NCBI GenBank assembly: GCA_022496185.1
Contig: WTXG01000005.1
Location: 930,001 to 994,000, forward strand
Source of the DNA: Multifurca ochricompacta
Lineage: Eukaryota > Basidiomycota > Agaricomycetes > Russulales > Russulaceae
Length of the DNA: 64,000 nucleotides
Direction: 5' to 3'
The stretch's first letter is position 1, and each line of letters begins with the position of its first letter. Shown here piece by piece: positions 10,343-21,432 of this stretch. Below the pieces are notes generated by a model. It was not told the origin of the DNA, did no database searches, and worked only from the letters and a program-made list of their open reading frames with translations. The position numbers and the translations under genes were made by a program.

Positions 10343-13300
10343 TCAATAAAGGTCCAGCTCTTCGTGCTCCCAGTCACCGTCGAGTACAACGTCAGAGTGC
10401 GCCGAGTCATTAAGCTGGCCATCACCAGCGCCTCCACGATTCTTACCCCTTCCCTGCTGTTCTTGGTACATGTTCACGAGGAAGTCCGTAGAGCTCGCCT
10501 GTTCCACGGACTTATCCTCACGCACTTTGATGAAGCGAGGAAATCGGAGACTGAGCCCTCTGTCTTCTGAAACACGCCCCATCGCAACAACGGAGACGGG
10601 ACTAAGCGTGACACTGTCCGAGACAATTCAGAAAGCTCCTCAATTACGGTAGAAACGCAAAACACACTCAGCACCCCGTATCTCCCAGACCTCGTGGGGC
10701 CGGAAGTAGACGCTAGGTGAATAGCCTGATGATGTGCAAAGCGTTATCTCCCGGGAAAATCAACGAGGGCCACTTAACACACCTCCAGCTTCCACACCTT
10801 CCCATAGAGGGACCTTCGAGCAGTTTTCGGATTCTTCTGAGTATCGATTTCTCATGGACTGCCAAGTAGGTAGATGTTAGTTGATGAGCCTACGCTGGAA
10901 ACTTGGCGGATAGTGAATCGTACCCTGTAGAAGCTGTCAGAGAAGCCTGATATTGCCGTTAATGCGCCTTATTCAAGCATGAAGGTACCGCGGGCTCACC
11001 TGACATGCATTTACATATCGCCACGAGCGTTTCCGTGCTGGGATCACGGACAGCAAGAAGGACAGGGCTCCACCACTGCGCCTTTCGTCCGTTGCCGTGC
11101 CAAGCTCCGATGGGGACGACATCAAGTGTGTCACCCAAACCGGTGACGTAGTCCTTCTTTAGCTTCAGCCAGGCTGAGGTTCTTTTGTCTGATGAAAAAT
11201 CGGTGGAAAAAAAAAAAAAGGTTACACGCTTCAGTGAAAGAAAAAATATTAGTGTGTTAGTGGGGACGGCACCAGGTTCATATGTTGCAGGTAGTGGTTG
11301 TTTCCGGGATGCATCCTTCCTGGGTCCCGTGGCTTCCAGAACTCCGTCGTGGTCCAGAAGCTTTCAAAAGATTTTATAGTGAGTGAGTCGGGTGAACAAA
11401 ATTATAGAAACATATCCTCCCACTTTGATCATCAGACCTTCGCAACGACTGTCAACCGCCCGAAGCCAAAATTCCTCAATTGCTGCCCTGCCCCCTTCAC
11501 TCTCGCAACTTTCCACATGGTCGAATTTGGCAGCGCCGGGTTCATCCACCGGTAGGACGGGAAAGTGAGTCCGAAGAAGCTTTCTCCGGAAACGAAAGGG
11601 CTCCTGGAGAAAAGACTGCCAACAATATTCAGATTGTGTCTGATGTGGATATCGGATTATTGTTGGATCGAAGGGCGCTCACCTGTCCATTTAGATACAT
11701 CAAATCAAAGGCGTAGACACAGACAGGAACCTTGATCTCATGGAGCCTTACGTCCTTCCGGGGCCTATTAGAGAGTTCTTGAAAAGATTTGAGGGAGTCA
11801 CCGCTAGCGTCGACCGCAACAATCTCGGCATCAACAATAAATGAAGAGATTTCCTGGGAGATGGCGAGGTGGTGAACTAAGCAAACGACATCAGGGTACT
11901 GCCGCAGCGTATCAGCCGGCGCGAAAAAGTCGGATGAATATGGCAGACCTTTTCGGTCATGTTCTCCAAATGCCTGGAAAACAGGCTGACAGAAATTTTT
12001 CCTGCATCGCTCTTCTCAGCATGTATCTGCACCCGCTGACCGTCATATTTTAATTCTGCCGTAAACTGTAAATGTCCGATACGCTGATACACATCATCCA
12101 AGGATCGCATGGGGGACCCCAGAGTAGGTTGCAAAGGAATTCCTAAAGCTTCGCCATCACAAGTGGCCTGGGTGTGAACTTGCGATAACGTACCTACTGT
12201 AAGACGGACCCTTTCTGCAAGGCCATCGAGACCAGCTTCAAAGATCGCAGAAACGATATGGTCGTAGTTGGGATGTTGTGTGAACACTTTCTTCAGCAAA
12301 GTTTCGGCCGCGGCGAATTTTTCTAGCAGCTGCGCTCTCGAACTGCTTTCTCTCTTAGAAGGATTAACAGAAGCTTGACAGACCTGCGCCACGAGCTCGG
12401 CGGGAGCGGTGTAGAAGGACCTGATATTCCAGAATTGATCACTGTTGCAGGTGGTGTGAGGACTAGGGCCCGAGAAAGAGCTGTCAATATGGACGTTCTC
12501 ACTGCACCGACGCGGATGTGCTGTGAGAGAGTGCGGACTAGATACCTAGTCTCCTCTCCTTTCGCTGAGACAAGAAGCTTTTCTACGATGGCCTGCTTCC
12601 GGCTTACTGCCCCTTTCCCCTTAACATGGGCGATATTGAGGAGCGCATCGTATACAGCCTGAATCGAGAGTGGCGCATGAGGAACAAAGTGCGAACGCTA
12701 CACTTTGCCAGAAAAGCGACATCCCCGGGATCGCCAGTTTGGTTGTAGAGTCGTTTCAGGGTCGCAGGAGTAATGCCTGAGACACGTTGTATTGCTTTGG
12801 AGATGATAGACGGACCCAAACCGAGCTCAATTGACACATACGGTGGAGCCAAAGAATTTGAGAGCAAATAGAGAGACGGTAGCAGCGATGGTGGATGATA
12901 TTTTGCAATGACCCGGAGAGCATTGGTAAGAGTGTTCAAGATAGCAGCACGAGAGTGAGTTGCAGATAAGGTGCATAGCGCGTGCACCAAGAATGAATAG
13001 GGGGCCCGCGCGTCAGTCGGCCAAAGACAAGTATCATTGAGGACAAAACTGGGAGGGTCAACGGAAAGGCCAGGATATTGAGGAGGGGGTTGTCCGTCAC
13101 AAGAGTGGCAGCTACAGCTACAACTGAAGTTGGGCGTTGAAGTTCTGCCCCTTTTGGTGAAACACCAGAGAGAAACGAGGTCACGGAAACCTCTGAGACA
13201 TCTTCGGAGTCAGAGATAGGATCGAGATCGATGATAGTAGGGGTGGCGGGCGTTGGTTTGTTAAGATGGATGGCTGTGTGGGTCTGGACGGACTGGAAGA

Positions 13301-13492
13301 TGCTGGTGAATCAGAATTGAATGATTCCGCGGGTGGATTCACGTCCGTGCGAGGTGACTTGAAGAAGAAAGAATCGATACTGGCTTGATTGGACGACCGA
13401 GGACGGGCCCTCTTGTTCGGACTCTTACTTGCACCTACTGCCAGCGGGAATGGTGATGATGGTGATAGTGATGAAGAACGTTTAGAGGACAT
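10343..13492 (-). CDS. CDC9: ATP-dependent DNA ligase I
   Basis: This is the replicative ligase that seals Okazaki fragments in the nucleus using ATP. The N-terminus is basic, with a PCNA-binding PIP box (QASIDSFFFK). Exon 1 is 13492-13191; a 46-base phase-2 intron leads to exon 2 at 13144. The DNA-binding domain is clear (YSFLVHALC, LGPSIISKAIQRVSG, VGAVRTSILTALSRALVLTPP). The adenylation domain has ELKYDGQRVQIH with the active-site Lys, plus FIVDAEIVAVD, CVYAFDLMYLNG and EGLMIKV. The OB-fold part has SAWLKLKKDYVTGLGDTLDV. The C-terminus ends PRFIKVREDKSVEQAS and an acidic tail. Two frame changes have no intron to explain them: near 12681, between RTLF and PHAPLSIQAVYDALL, and between about 12400 and 12440. 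Each fits one missing base. An essential gene is unlikely to be broken, so sequence error is the better reading. Confidence 0.93.
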
Positions 13493-13708
13493 TAATTTTG
13501 TTATGTCACCCTCTCGAAAGCTTGGGCGGGTTGGTCAACGGTTGTCGGTGAATGGCCGGATGACGGATGACGGATGACGGATGATGGATGATGAAAAGCC
13601 GCTCTTTCTTCAATCAAGTTCATAAGTTCAGGTTTAGTTGAAAGAGCAAAAGTACGATCACTTCGTTCTCCGCGGCGTTAGATTTTATCCCCTTCAAGTT
13701 GTGATTGT

Positions 13709-13749
13709 GGTCGTGGTTGTGGTTGTGGTTGTGGTTGTGGTTGTGGTTG
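13709..13749. repeat. tandem GTGGTT hexamer array
   Basis: About seven copies of GTGGTT, with one variant at the left edge, lie upstream of the ligase gene. Confidence 0.75.
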
Positions 13750-14300
13750 AGTGTTTAATTAAGTTGCCTCCTCATCTCCTTACTCGACCCGCGACCCGAT
13801 ATTACTATTTGGCGCTCACGGGGCAACCCTCCTCAAGCGAGAGAGGGAGGCTTTGAGGTCCCCCCCCTTTCAAAGGTCGCCGTCCATTGAGTTGAAGAGG
13901 AAAACAGTTCCTACTGGTCCCTTAATGAACAGCATTTGTTTCAAAAGCGGAATCCGCTGATTGGTGCATTTGACAGGTCCATCTGTCATATAGCAAACTT
14001 ACTTACGGTGCTCAGTTATGCAATTTAAAGAGGCCGCTCATAATATTTTAAACCAATTACCGGGACCTTTTCACCACCTGTGCTGTACACCATTTTGCCA
14101 CAATGCTCCATTATTACTACTGATTCTACTTATCTTGCTCGAAGGATTCATCACCTGGAAGGAAATTAAGTTGGAACTACGCAATGAGACAGCCAGGAGG
14201 AGGGCTTGCGTTTAGCGTTCCCGGTGATGGCGCTGAATCAGCTTATTTGATGTGTGAGGTCCAACGTGACCTGCTTGAACGAACTAACCCCTACCGTAGT

Positions 14301-14326
14301 ACGATACGATACGATACGATACGATA
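14301..14326. repeat. tandem ACGAT pentamer array
   Basis: Five perfect ACGAT copies lie in intergenic DNA. Confidence 0.8.
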
Positions 14327-15966
14327 CCATCTTAACCTCACCTGAGGGGTTCACTGCCTCCATGTGACAGGTCGACCTTTGGGTCAACTTTACCTTCTAC
14401 AAACACCTATTCTATTCCGGACGCAATGAGTTTTATTTTATTTTATTTTTATTTTCCCAATTACAGGGGCCTTACTATCGACGGGTACGGATGGGGCGCC
14501 CAGTAACTATGACACCAAGAAGATCGGGTTAGATCAAACGGGGCGCGTATGACTTTGGCAAAGCTTGTCAGTTAGGTCTTCGAGGCGCTTGGCAGTCAGT
14601 CGTATTCCGAGAAGGCGATATATACAGACATCGAGCGTCCTATCGGAAAGTCCCAGTCATCTTAAGAGATTGACCAATCTGATGGATTTGACACCTATGT
14701 GCTTAAGACACCCCGGGATGGTATGGCGCAGGCGAATTGCCATTATCAGCAGGAGGAGATTTTGAGCCGCAACTCGAAAGATCTTCTAGGTGGGCTTGCA
14801 CTCTATAACGACGTTGTTGTAGCTTGGAGCATGTACCGGACTTGGTACCCCCCTCCCCTGATAAGTGACATTACCATTACCATTCTTTCATTTCATTTCA
14901 CGCGTTATTAGTGATAATAGAGAGATAAATGTCAATGCCAACTCGCTGCCGTCACCCATCGCCAGTCATGGACAGATGAGTGACGGAAGGCTGGGCCTAC
15001 AGGACCATGTTTGTAATGCGTCCCTGACGTTGTTCCTGAGTCATATATATTGGCGGGAGGCGGGAGGAAACTGAGAGCCGATATTGCGATATTTATTTTT
15101 GACAGAGAGAGATGATGAGTAGGCATGGTCGCCTCTCGGCGCAGGCCGGATACTACACAGAATCTAAAAAATCAAAATCATCATCATTGAGAGCGACAAA
15201 AAAAGCTAAACGAGATTCGGTTCAAGGTAGCCTTTTTTTTATTTTTTTTTATATTTATTTTTAATAGGCGTCAAATTTAATCATTTCATTTCAGATTTCC
15301 CCTCCCTCCCCCCCCCCTGAAGTCAAGAGGCGAGGCTTAACGACCGACACACCGACACCGACCACAAATTTTAGCCTAATCTTAAGGGTGGGTGTTATGA
15401 TGATGATGATGATGATGGTGATGATGATAGTGGGGTTGGCTAACCTCTAACCTCTAACCTCTAGTTAAAGCCTAGTCCTAGGACTTGACGACTAGGAACA
15501 GCCCAGTCGTAGCCGAGCAGTCGGAATTAGCGCCACCATAACCGATAGGATAGGATAGATAGTCTGATTATGATGATTTTATGATTTTATAATTATGGTG
15601 ATGGGTGATGATGAATTGAAGAATCAATTAGAATCAATTATTATTACTATTACTTGCAAACGGCACGAACAACTGGCCTGGTCTGGCAGAACAATCTGGA
15701 CACCCGGCAAATGTCCCTGCCCTGCCCTGCCCTGCACGCAGGAGCTAACTCAATTCGTCTCCCACATCGTGACATCTCATAGACGCCAGTCTTTGGTACT
15801 TAGCTTGACAAGCCCGCTCCCCGGCAAATTCATGTTCTAGTTTTGGCGTCGTGCCTGAACTTGTTTGGCGCCTCGCCGAAAGCCTTATGAAGGCCAACGA
15901 AATGGATTGGGTTGGGCTTAACTTAACACATCTCGTCTCCTCCTCACAATCACTCGATCCCACGCC

Positions 15967-16724
15967 ATGAACCTCAACAACGCGCGCCACACCACCACAG
16001 AGCAGCCCAATAATACCTACCCTATCGCACAATGGAGTAGTAGGTCGGGTCAACAACGCATGCCTTACCCCACCTCGAATGGGAGCTACTACACCACAAC
16101 AGCACAGGGATCACCACCTGTTTCCCCCACACTGTCAGCGTCATTGTACCCCTCAGTCTATTCGTACAGCACGACAAGTGCTCAACCTTCTGCGATGGCA
16201 GCTCAGCAGAATTATCACTCAACCACCAGGCACTCACCCTACCAATCCCCAATTACGAATAGCCAGTCCTCTCACAGTGTTTCCCCATCATCTCCGCCGT
16301 ATTCATCCCAGAACGGTGTGACGTCGTCAGATCCCAGGTCAGGTTACACCCACAACCGGTCCATGTCGATTCCACAACAAATTTATACCTCGACCTCAGT
16401 GTCAAGCCACACATATAACACGCACGACTCGACGCGTACTCAGCTCCAAGGCATTGATCAGATGCAATATCCTGCTTCTCCTCAGCGCCCATTTGCCTGC
16501 GACATGTGCGCACTCTCATTCAATCGTCAGCATGACCTCAAGCGGCATCGAGAGACACATTCCGGCGAGAAGCCGTTCTTGTGTAATGGAGGATGCGGCA
16601 AGACTTTTACGAGGAAGGACGCGTTGAAGAGACACCAGGTTCGCTCATCCTTATGCTGAATATCGCCGGCCTAACTCATCTTATATAGCTTGTGAAACGG
16701 TGTGGCTTTGAGGAGCAATCCTGA
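15967..16724 (+). CDS. C2H2 zinc-finger factor, Crz1-like fingers
   Basis: This encodes a 235-residue nuclear regulator. Exon 1 (15967-16638) and exon 2 (16689-16724) are joined by a 50-base phase-0 intron. The first 170 residues are Ser/Thr/Tyr/Gln-rich and low in charge, like a disordered activation region. Two tandem fingers follow: PFACDMCALSFNRQHDLKRH and FLCNGGCGKTFTRKDALKRH, with the usual SGEKP linker. The short last exon gives LVKRCGFEEQS, so the finger block reads KRHQLVKRCG, which closely resembles calcineurin-responsive Crz1-type factors. Target genes and calcineurin docking sites cannot be confirmed. The ATG at 15967 is the first in frame. It is convergent with NAA50. Confidence 0.88.
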
Positions 16725-17048
16725 ATGAACTTGCGACGCTGTTAACACCCTCCTCGATCGTAAGCAGTTTCGTATCCGTTTACACCGAACCGCGACTCAC
16801 GAAAACAGCAGACTTGTTATTCCGCTTACTTTGTTAATCTCATCGTATCATATCGTCAGAGAAATAGGTATCACCGTGTCAGTGTCTGACTATAATGTGC
16901 TCTGCGATCATTGGGTGTTAGACGCCCTAATTGTATATTTGTAGCCTGTATACTGTGAATGTCCGTTCTGCGTTTAGTCAATGTGGAAAATACAGTAATA
17001 TAGACATAAAGTCCACTTACTACGTGTCCACTCCCAGAGCGAAGCGCA
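16725..17048. other. convergent intergenic region
   Basis: This 324-base stretch holds the 3' flanks of two convergent genes. Nothing else is seen. Confidence 0.5.
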
Positions 17049-17680
17049 TCAGTTCGGCTCGCTATGCGAAGGTTGAATTTCCCTTTCCAAAATCCAAGCG
17101 CCACTTGGCTTTATTTTTTTGTAGTAACTTTCGTCGATGCCATTCTCCTTGAACCCATGTCGCTCGTAGAATCGCTTCGCACCATCGTTTGACACTTGAA
17201 CATGAAGGTATATCCGATTGATTTTGGGTTTGGTATGAGCAGCAGCGGCTTGTAAAATGACATCCATGCTATACGAGCCCATGCCAAGAGATCGATAGGG
17301 CTAGAGGGATAAGTGAAAGTTTCATTATCGGGACTAGTAACAGGGTTGTATCAGGGGCGCACAGCGAGAATTCCCATGGTCAATAGGTACAAATGGTTAG
17401 CGTCATCCTTTGTTTCGATTCTACAGCATATCGTGCCGATGGGGATGTCATTGTAATAAACTGCGAGTGTGATTGGCACGGCTAGGTGATCAAGAAAGAT
17501 AATAAACGTACTAAGTTTGCAAAAATCCTCGACTTCAGGTAAGAGTATCTCACTATAGAATTTCTCACTATATTTGATTGGAAAGAGAACAGAGTTCAAC
17601 TTTCGGACAGTGCCAAGATTGTTCGGAGTCAAAGAAGTGAATGTAACCTTTGAAGAGGTTGACTTTTTCGTGGAGGTCAT
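17049..17680 (-). CDS. NAA50: N-alpha-acetyltransferase 50 (Naa50-like)
   Basis: This GNAT-fold enzyme transfers acetyl from acetyl-CoA to N-terminal Met of proteins and works with the NatA complex at the ribosome. It has 172 residues in three exons: 17680-17512, 17460-17363 and 17300-17049. The family's length is about 170. The opening VTFTSLTPNNLGTVRKLN and FPIKYSEKFYSEIL match the substrate-binding region, IPIGTICCRIE is a core strand, and LTMGILAPYRSLGMG holds the R-x-x-G-x-G acetyl-CoA loop. IYLHVQVSNDGAKRFYERHG and DESYYKKIKPSGAWIL are the classic C-terminal GNAT signature of Naa50. All three exons join in phase and no defect is seen. Confidence 0.93.
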
Positions 17681-20118
17681 GGGGGGTCAGTGACACGGGA
17701 TTAATACAACACAACGCCACCAGCTCCCAGACAACCCGGCCTACTGGCATACGGCGGCCGGAGGTATTGAAACCCTCAAGCCTCAGGCCTTCCATGTTCA
17801 TGTTCCTTCCATCACGTACGCATGCTCGTTGAAGAAGGAACCGGGAAGAATTCACTAGACATAGTATTTTTAGGGCGGTATACGGGGACAAACACCCGGC
17901 TTGTTACACCTTCTGATGGACAACTCAAGAAGAAAAGAGAATGTCAGAGTCAGCGAGTGAACCTGAGAACGACGGTAGTCCCTTAAACTGATCAGGTGGT
18001 ATAAACTATTCCCTTCTCAGAGCCAAAAGTGCCCAGACAAATACTAAAATACTTTTCCCCTTCCCCTCTCCTGCGTCCAGAGGCGATAATTGGTTTTGTG
18101 CTCAGCTCAACGCACGGATCATCATCGTTATTTTGGTGTAACCCCCATTCGGTCTAGTGCTGGCATGCATCACCATCCATGTATGACACGAAATTCAGTG
18201 GGCGGTGCTCTTCCTTGCGCCAGCCCAGCCCGCATGATATCTAAGCCATCCTATCTGGGACATTAGCAGAGCGACTCTCGTATTTTGCGCGACGTTGCAC
18301 TCCCCCCTGTGGTAGTAGAAGTACGTATTCCAGTTATAAGCCGGAGCGCCACGACCTCGAAGTTCTGGATTCTTATTGGGGGCACGTAAGGCTGATGGAC
18401 GCCGAGGAAACCCGTAGTTCCAATGTCATCCTCAAGGTCGGAATGAAGACGGAGACTCAGTTTGGGGGTTTTCAGTCTCCTACAGTCCTTCAAAACATCT
18501 TGTCACCCGCCCGGCACAAATGTGTTGATTTACCGGTGAGTCCCGAGGATTCAGCCGTAGCCGTCCCGAACTTTATGGCCTGTAACACATCCTTCAGGAC
18601 ATTTTCGAAAAAGGCACCTCTGAACTCATAATTACGACACATCGAAGGTTGACACCCTCAACTTAATTCCCCCTTACGGGGGTTGTATTACCCCCTTCAC
18701 TCATTACCACCTCGCGCGACGACGCGGACGTGTCAATCATGCAGGGGGCGTTCCTTAGCGTTGTGACAAGGTATCGACGTTTATGTTCCGCACACACGGC
18801 GCCGCTCATAAGTTCGATACCCGCGCCAACGTGATGTTGCGCCCATCAGCTAACCTTCATACTTCATGATCCCACAGTCAACCAATTTTGGCATGCAAAC
18901 ATCACAAGGCCCTTCCTTGAGCGTCATCCACTATTCGTGGCCCCAAGTCACTTGAACAGATCGATCCGTCTTTTGCGCGCTCTCACGATACTCCAGTGTG
19001 CTAGGTCCGGGTATCTCCATTCGAGTGAGACGAACAAGGGATCAAAAAGGTCGAGAGCCGTGGATTAAGGCTGGAGTCGTGAACCACTCTTACTTGCCGG
19101 CCACGCCTGCGGGGACGTGAGGTGGTTGAACCCCTCCGTACGTCAGTGATTATGGGGAAGGAAGGCTCCGTTCTTCTATTAAAGCTATCCCTGCTTGGAG
19201 GGTTGAAGATACAGCCATCTGGCCGCCAATGTTTGTTAGGACTCTTCCCCGATTCAGCATGCATACTTGCGGCCTATAAACAACTATCGGTGTCTTCGAA
19301 TGATCTTCACTAGGTGGGTCGGAGGAAGGTGAGCTCGTTGAGATGATGGAGTATGTGAGGTCATGGTGGACCCTGGGTCCTGCCTTACGGCACAAAACCC
19401 TACTTGCCGCGCGAGCCCTACAAACAGTAGTGTATACCCTTACCCTCTGCGACGCACCCCGCCGATAGTGTGGACATATAGGGTTACGATCGTTGATAAA
19501 CACAGCACACCTCCCGAGGCCTTAGGGGAAGGTAATTATTGAGGCTCTCGTTCGCTTTTGCTGTCACTCTTACCTTACCTACCTTTAATCAGCGAGTAGA
19601 TGCTCCATTCCAAAAATCGTGCACAATCTGCCCTGATCTGATTCTGTTGTCAGGGAATCCGTGTTTCAGGAGTCCTGACGGTCCGGATGGGGTTAGAGAC
19701 GGGGTGGGGGAGGGCGGGTGCCCACCCGACAGGTTCACTTCGACGGTGAGAGAGATAATCTACGATAAACGATAAATACAACCCCCCCCCTCCTCCACTG
19801 AGCCCCGCAAATGACCCCCTCCGTATCTCATATTGCCGGTTGTGGGAGAAATTGGGTCCGAAAAGAGTGGATAAAAGGTTCTTGATGGAGCAGCAACGAC
19901 GGAAATAAAGAGTGGTACAAATACAGTGATATTGGGAACGAAACGACCAATTTCTCGTTGATTATTTTGTTGTGTGTGCCTTCCTTCCTCCTTTTCGTCA
20001 TGGGCTTCACGGACATACAAAATTGTGTGGTGGTGGAGTGTGTGTGGAGAAAAAACCCCAATTTTAAATTTTTGAAATGAGTTGGGGGTGGCACCCAATT
20101 CCGCTCTCTCGCCCGTAA
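17681..20118. other. 2.4 kb without a supported gene
   Basis: Only short, unconvincing open frames lie here. Compared with nearby exons the sequence has no domain, no phase-consistent exon chain and no terminal repeats. Degraded repeat or an unrecognised divergent gene are both possible. Confidence 0.4.
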
Positions 20119-20813
20119 TCAACGTCCCGAGGGAAAGCCAGTCCCGCGGGGCGCGCTTCTTTGCCTTTGCGGAAACTTTCGCTTCCGAGATGATGGGTGT
20201 AGTTCCGCGAGATAGACATCCTCAAAGCTCCGAAATGTGCATGGACCGAAATTGCCATCATACTCTGCCATGGTCGCCCAAACGCAGTGCCATGCGGGTA
20301 CTTCCGCAAACTTCAGGGCAAGGGCGAGATGTTCTACATTCCATCTACTCTCCGCTGTCTCGGACCATTCATGGGCTGTGTCCTTTAACTTGATCATTCG
20401 TGCATGAGTGATGGTCAAATGAACGACAATCTGACCGCCGGGGGTTTGAAGAGAGGGGTGAGCACCGAGTTCATCTCGAGTTCCTTAGGGATGCCACGAT
20501 GAATGGGGTCATAACCATCGACGCGGACTTGGTAAGTAGTATGGTCAGCAAAGTGGAGAGTGACAGCTGGATGTGTGGGAGACCGGCGAATGCGGACGAG
20601 GACTTTGCCAACGATTTGATCGGGGTCGACACCGATAGAGTCGAGACGACGGGGTTCCGGTTGCTTCCGTGACTTTTTAAGGGGAACAGGAGGAGGAGTA
20701 GACGAAAGGTGGGTATCATTATCATCATTATCATCATCATCATCAGCATCAGCATCAGCATCAGCATCAAAGAGAGAGGAATTTGGCAATGGGATATGAA
20801 AGTGGGATAACAT
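20119..20813 (-). CDS. unrecognised protein with Asp/Ala-rich head
   Basis: The predicted protein starts at 20813 (MLSHFHIPLPN). It has an Asp/Ala and Asp/Asn run encoded by an ATCAGC/ATCATC repeat at about residues 17-33, then a globular-looking part: VGKVLVRIRRSPTHPAVTLHF, DHTTYQVRVDGYDPIHRGIP and KEL. The frame then moves by -1 near 20475-20482. It continues as RDELGAHPSLQTPGGQIVVH, LTITHARMIKLKDTAHEW, ESRWNVEHLALALKFAEVP and WHCVWATMAEYDG, ending in a basic tail near 20119. One missing base would explain the join. Without it the first frame stops at 20415. No catalytic motif is recognised. The sequence suggests a soluble protein. It lies 170 bases downstream of the tRNA gene, on the same strand. 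Confidence 0.55.
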
Positions 20814-20969
20814 GTTATGTTAGTTTCCATTATAGTCACTCATTTTAAAACGCTATATAAAACAATTGAAAAGTTGTGGTTTGAGGGGGTTGTGGGGGGG
20901 GTGTGTATGTGTCCTTTGGGGATCCGGTGATATGGTCCACCAGTCCACCACGTCCACCACGTCCACCAC

Positions 20970-20979
20970 AAAAAAAAAA
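20970..20979 (-). terminator. Pol III oligo-T terminator
   Basis: On the minus strand a run of ten T lies three bases past the discriminator base of the tRNA-Leu gene, as expected for RNA polymerase III termination. Confidence 0.85.
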
Positions 20980-20982
20980 TGT

Positions 20983-21078
20983 TGGCACTGACGAGATTCG
21001 AACTCGCGAGGTTTCCCATCACGGATTTAGGTCGTATTTTACCTAAACGTGACGCCATAACCACTCGGCCACAGTACC
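20983..21078 (-). tRNA. tRNA-Leu (anticodon UAG) with intron
   Basis: The 96-base gene folds as a type II tRNA. The acceptor stem is GGTACTG/CAGTGCC, the D arm is GCC...GGC with a GAGTGGTTAT loop, the anticodon stem is TCACG/CGTGA, the variable arm is TGGGAAACCTC, and the T arm is GCGAG-TTCGAAT-CTCGT. The anticodon loop reads TT-TAG-G, followed by a 17-base intron (TAAAATACGACCTAAAT) after position 37. The intron's ACCTAAA is a perfect complement of TTTAGGT, giving the usual anticodon-intron helix. The discriminator is A73, as in tRNA-Leu; tRNA-Ser would have G. The internal A and B boxes match Pol III consensus. Confidence 0.95.
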
Positions 21079-21432
21079 ACAATAAAATTTATATCAGAGA
21101 GATAATGGTAAGTGTATACTAAGGGGAGCTAAGGGGAGCAAGTCAAGGTCCAGGCTCCAGCTCCAGGCAAGGGCGAGGGTCATCCCCTCCCTAACCGCCT
21201 TCCACTCAACCTCCCTCCCTCCCTCCCTCCCACAACCCCCACTACCTATCAGCCTCCCCCCCCCGTTTCCACCACCTTCTTTCACCCTTACTGGGCCATG
21301 ACATGAGCATTGCGTGGGTTGGTTACTCCTTACTCTTACTAGCACTCCAACTGGCATTTCGGTAGTCGTGTCCCTTCTTAGGCTCTTTTAACGATCTTAA
21401 CCCCTTCCACCTTGTCCTCTGACCGTATTCAA

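Larger units (their letters stand above)
13493..15966. other. intergenic spacer with microsatellites
   Basis: No gene is supported between the divergent ligase and C2H2 genes. The spacer includes a GTGGTT array (about 13709-13749), an ACGAT array (14301-14326), a GAT/ATG run (15396-15429) and A/T-rich blocks near 14430-14460 and 15230-15270. Short open frames here look random. Confidence 0.5.

Noticed and set aside
12375..12662. Plus-strand open frame over the ligase
   Set aside because: It is antisense to conserved DNA ligase I coding sequence.
20940..21080. tRNA-Ser assignment for the type II tRNA
   Set aside because: The discriminator is A rather than G, and the anticodon read with the intron removed is UAG, which is Leu.
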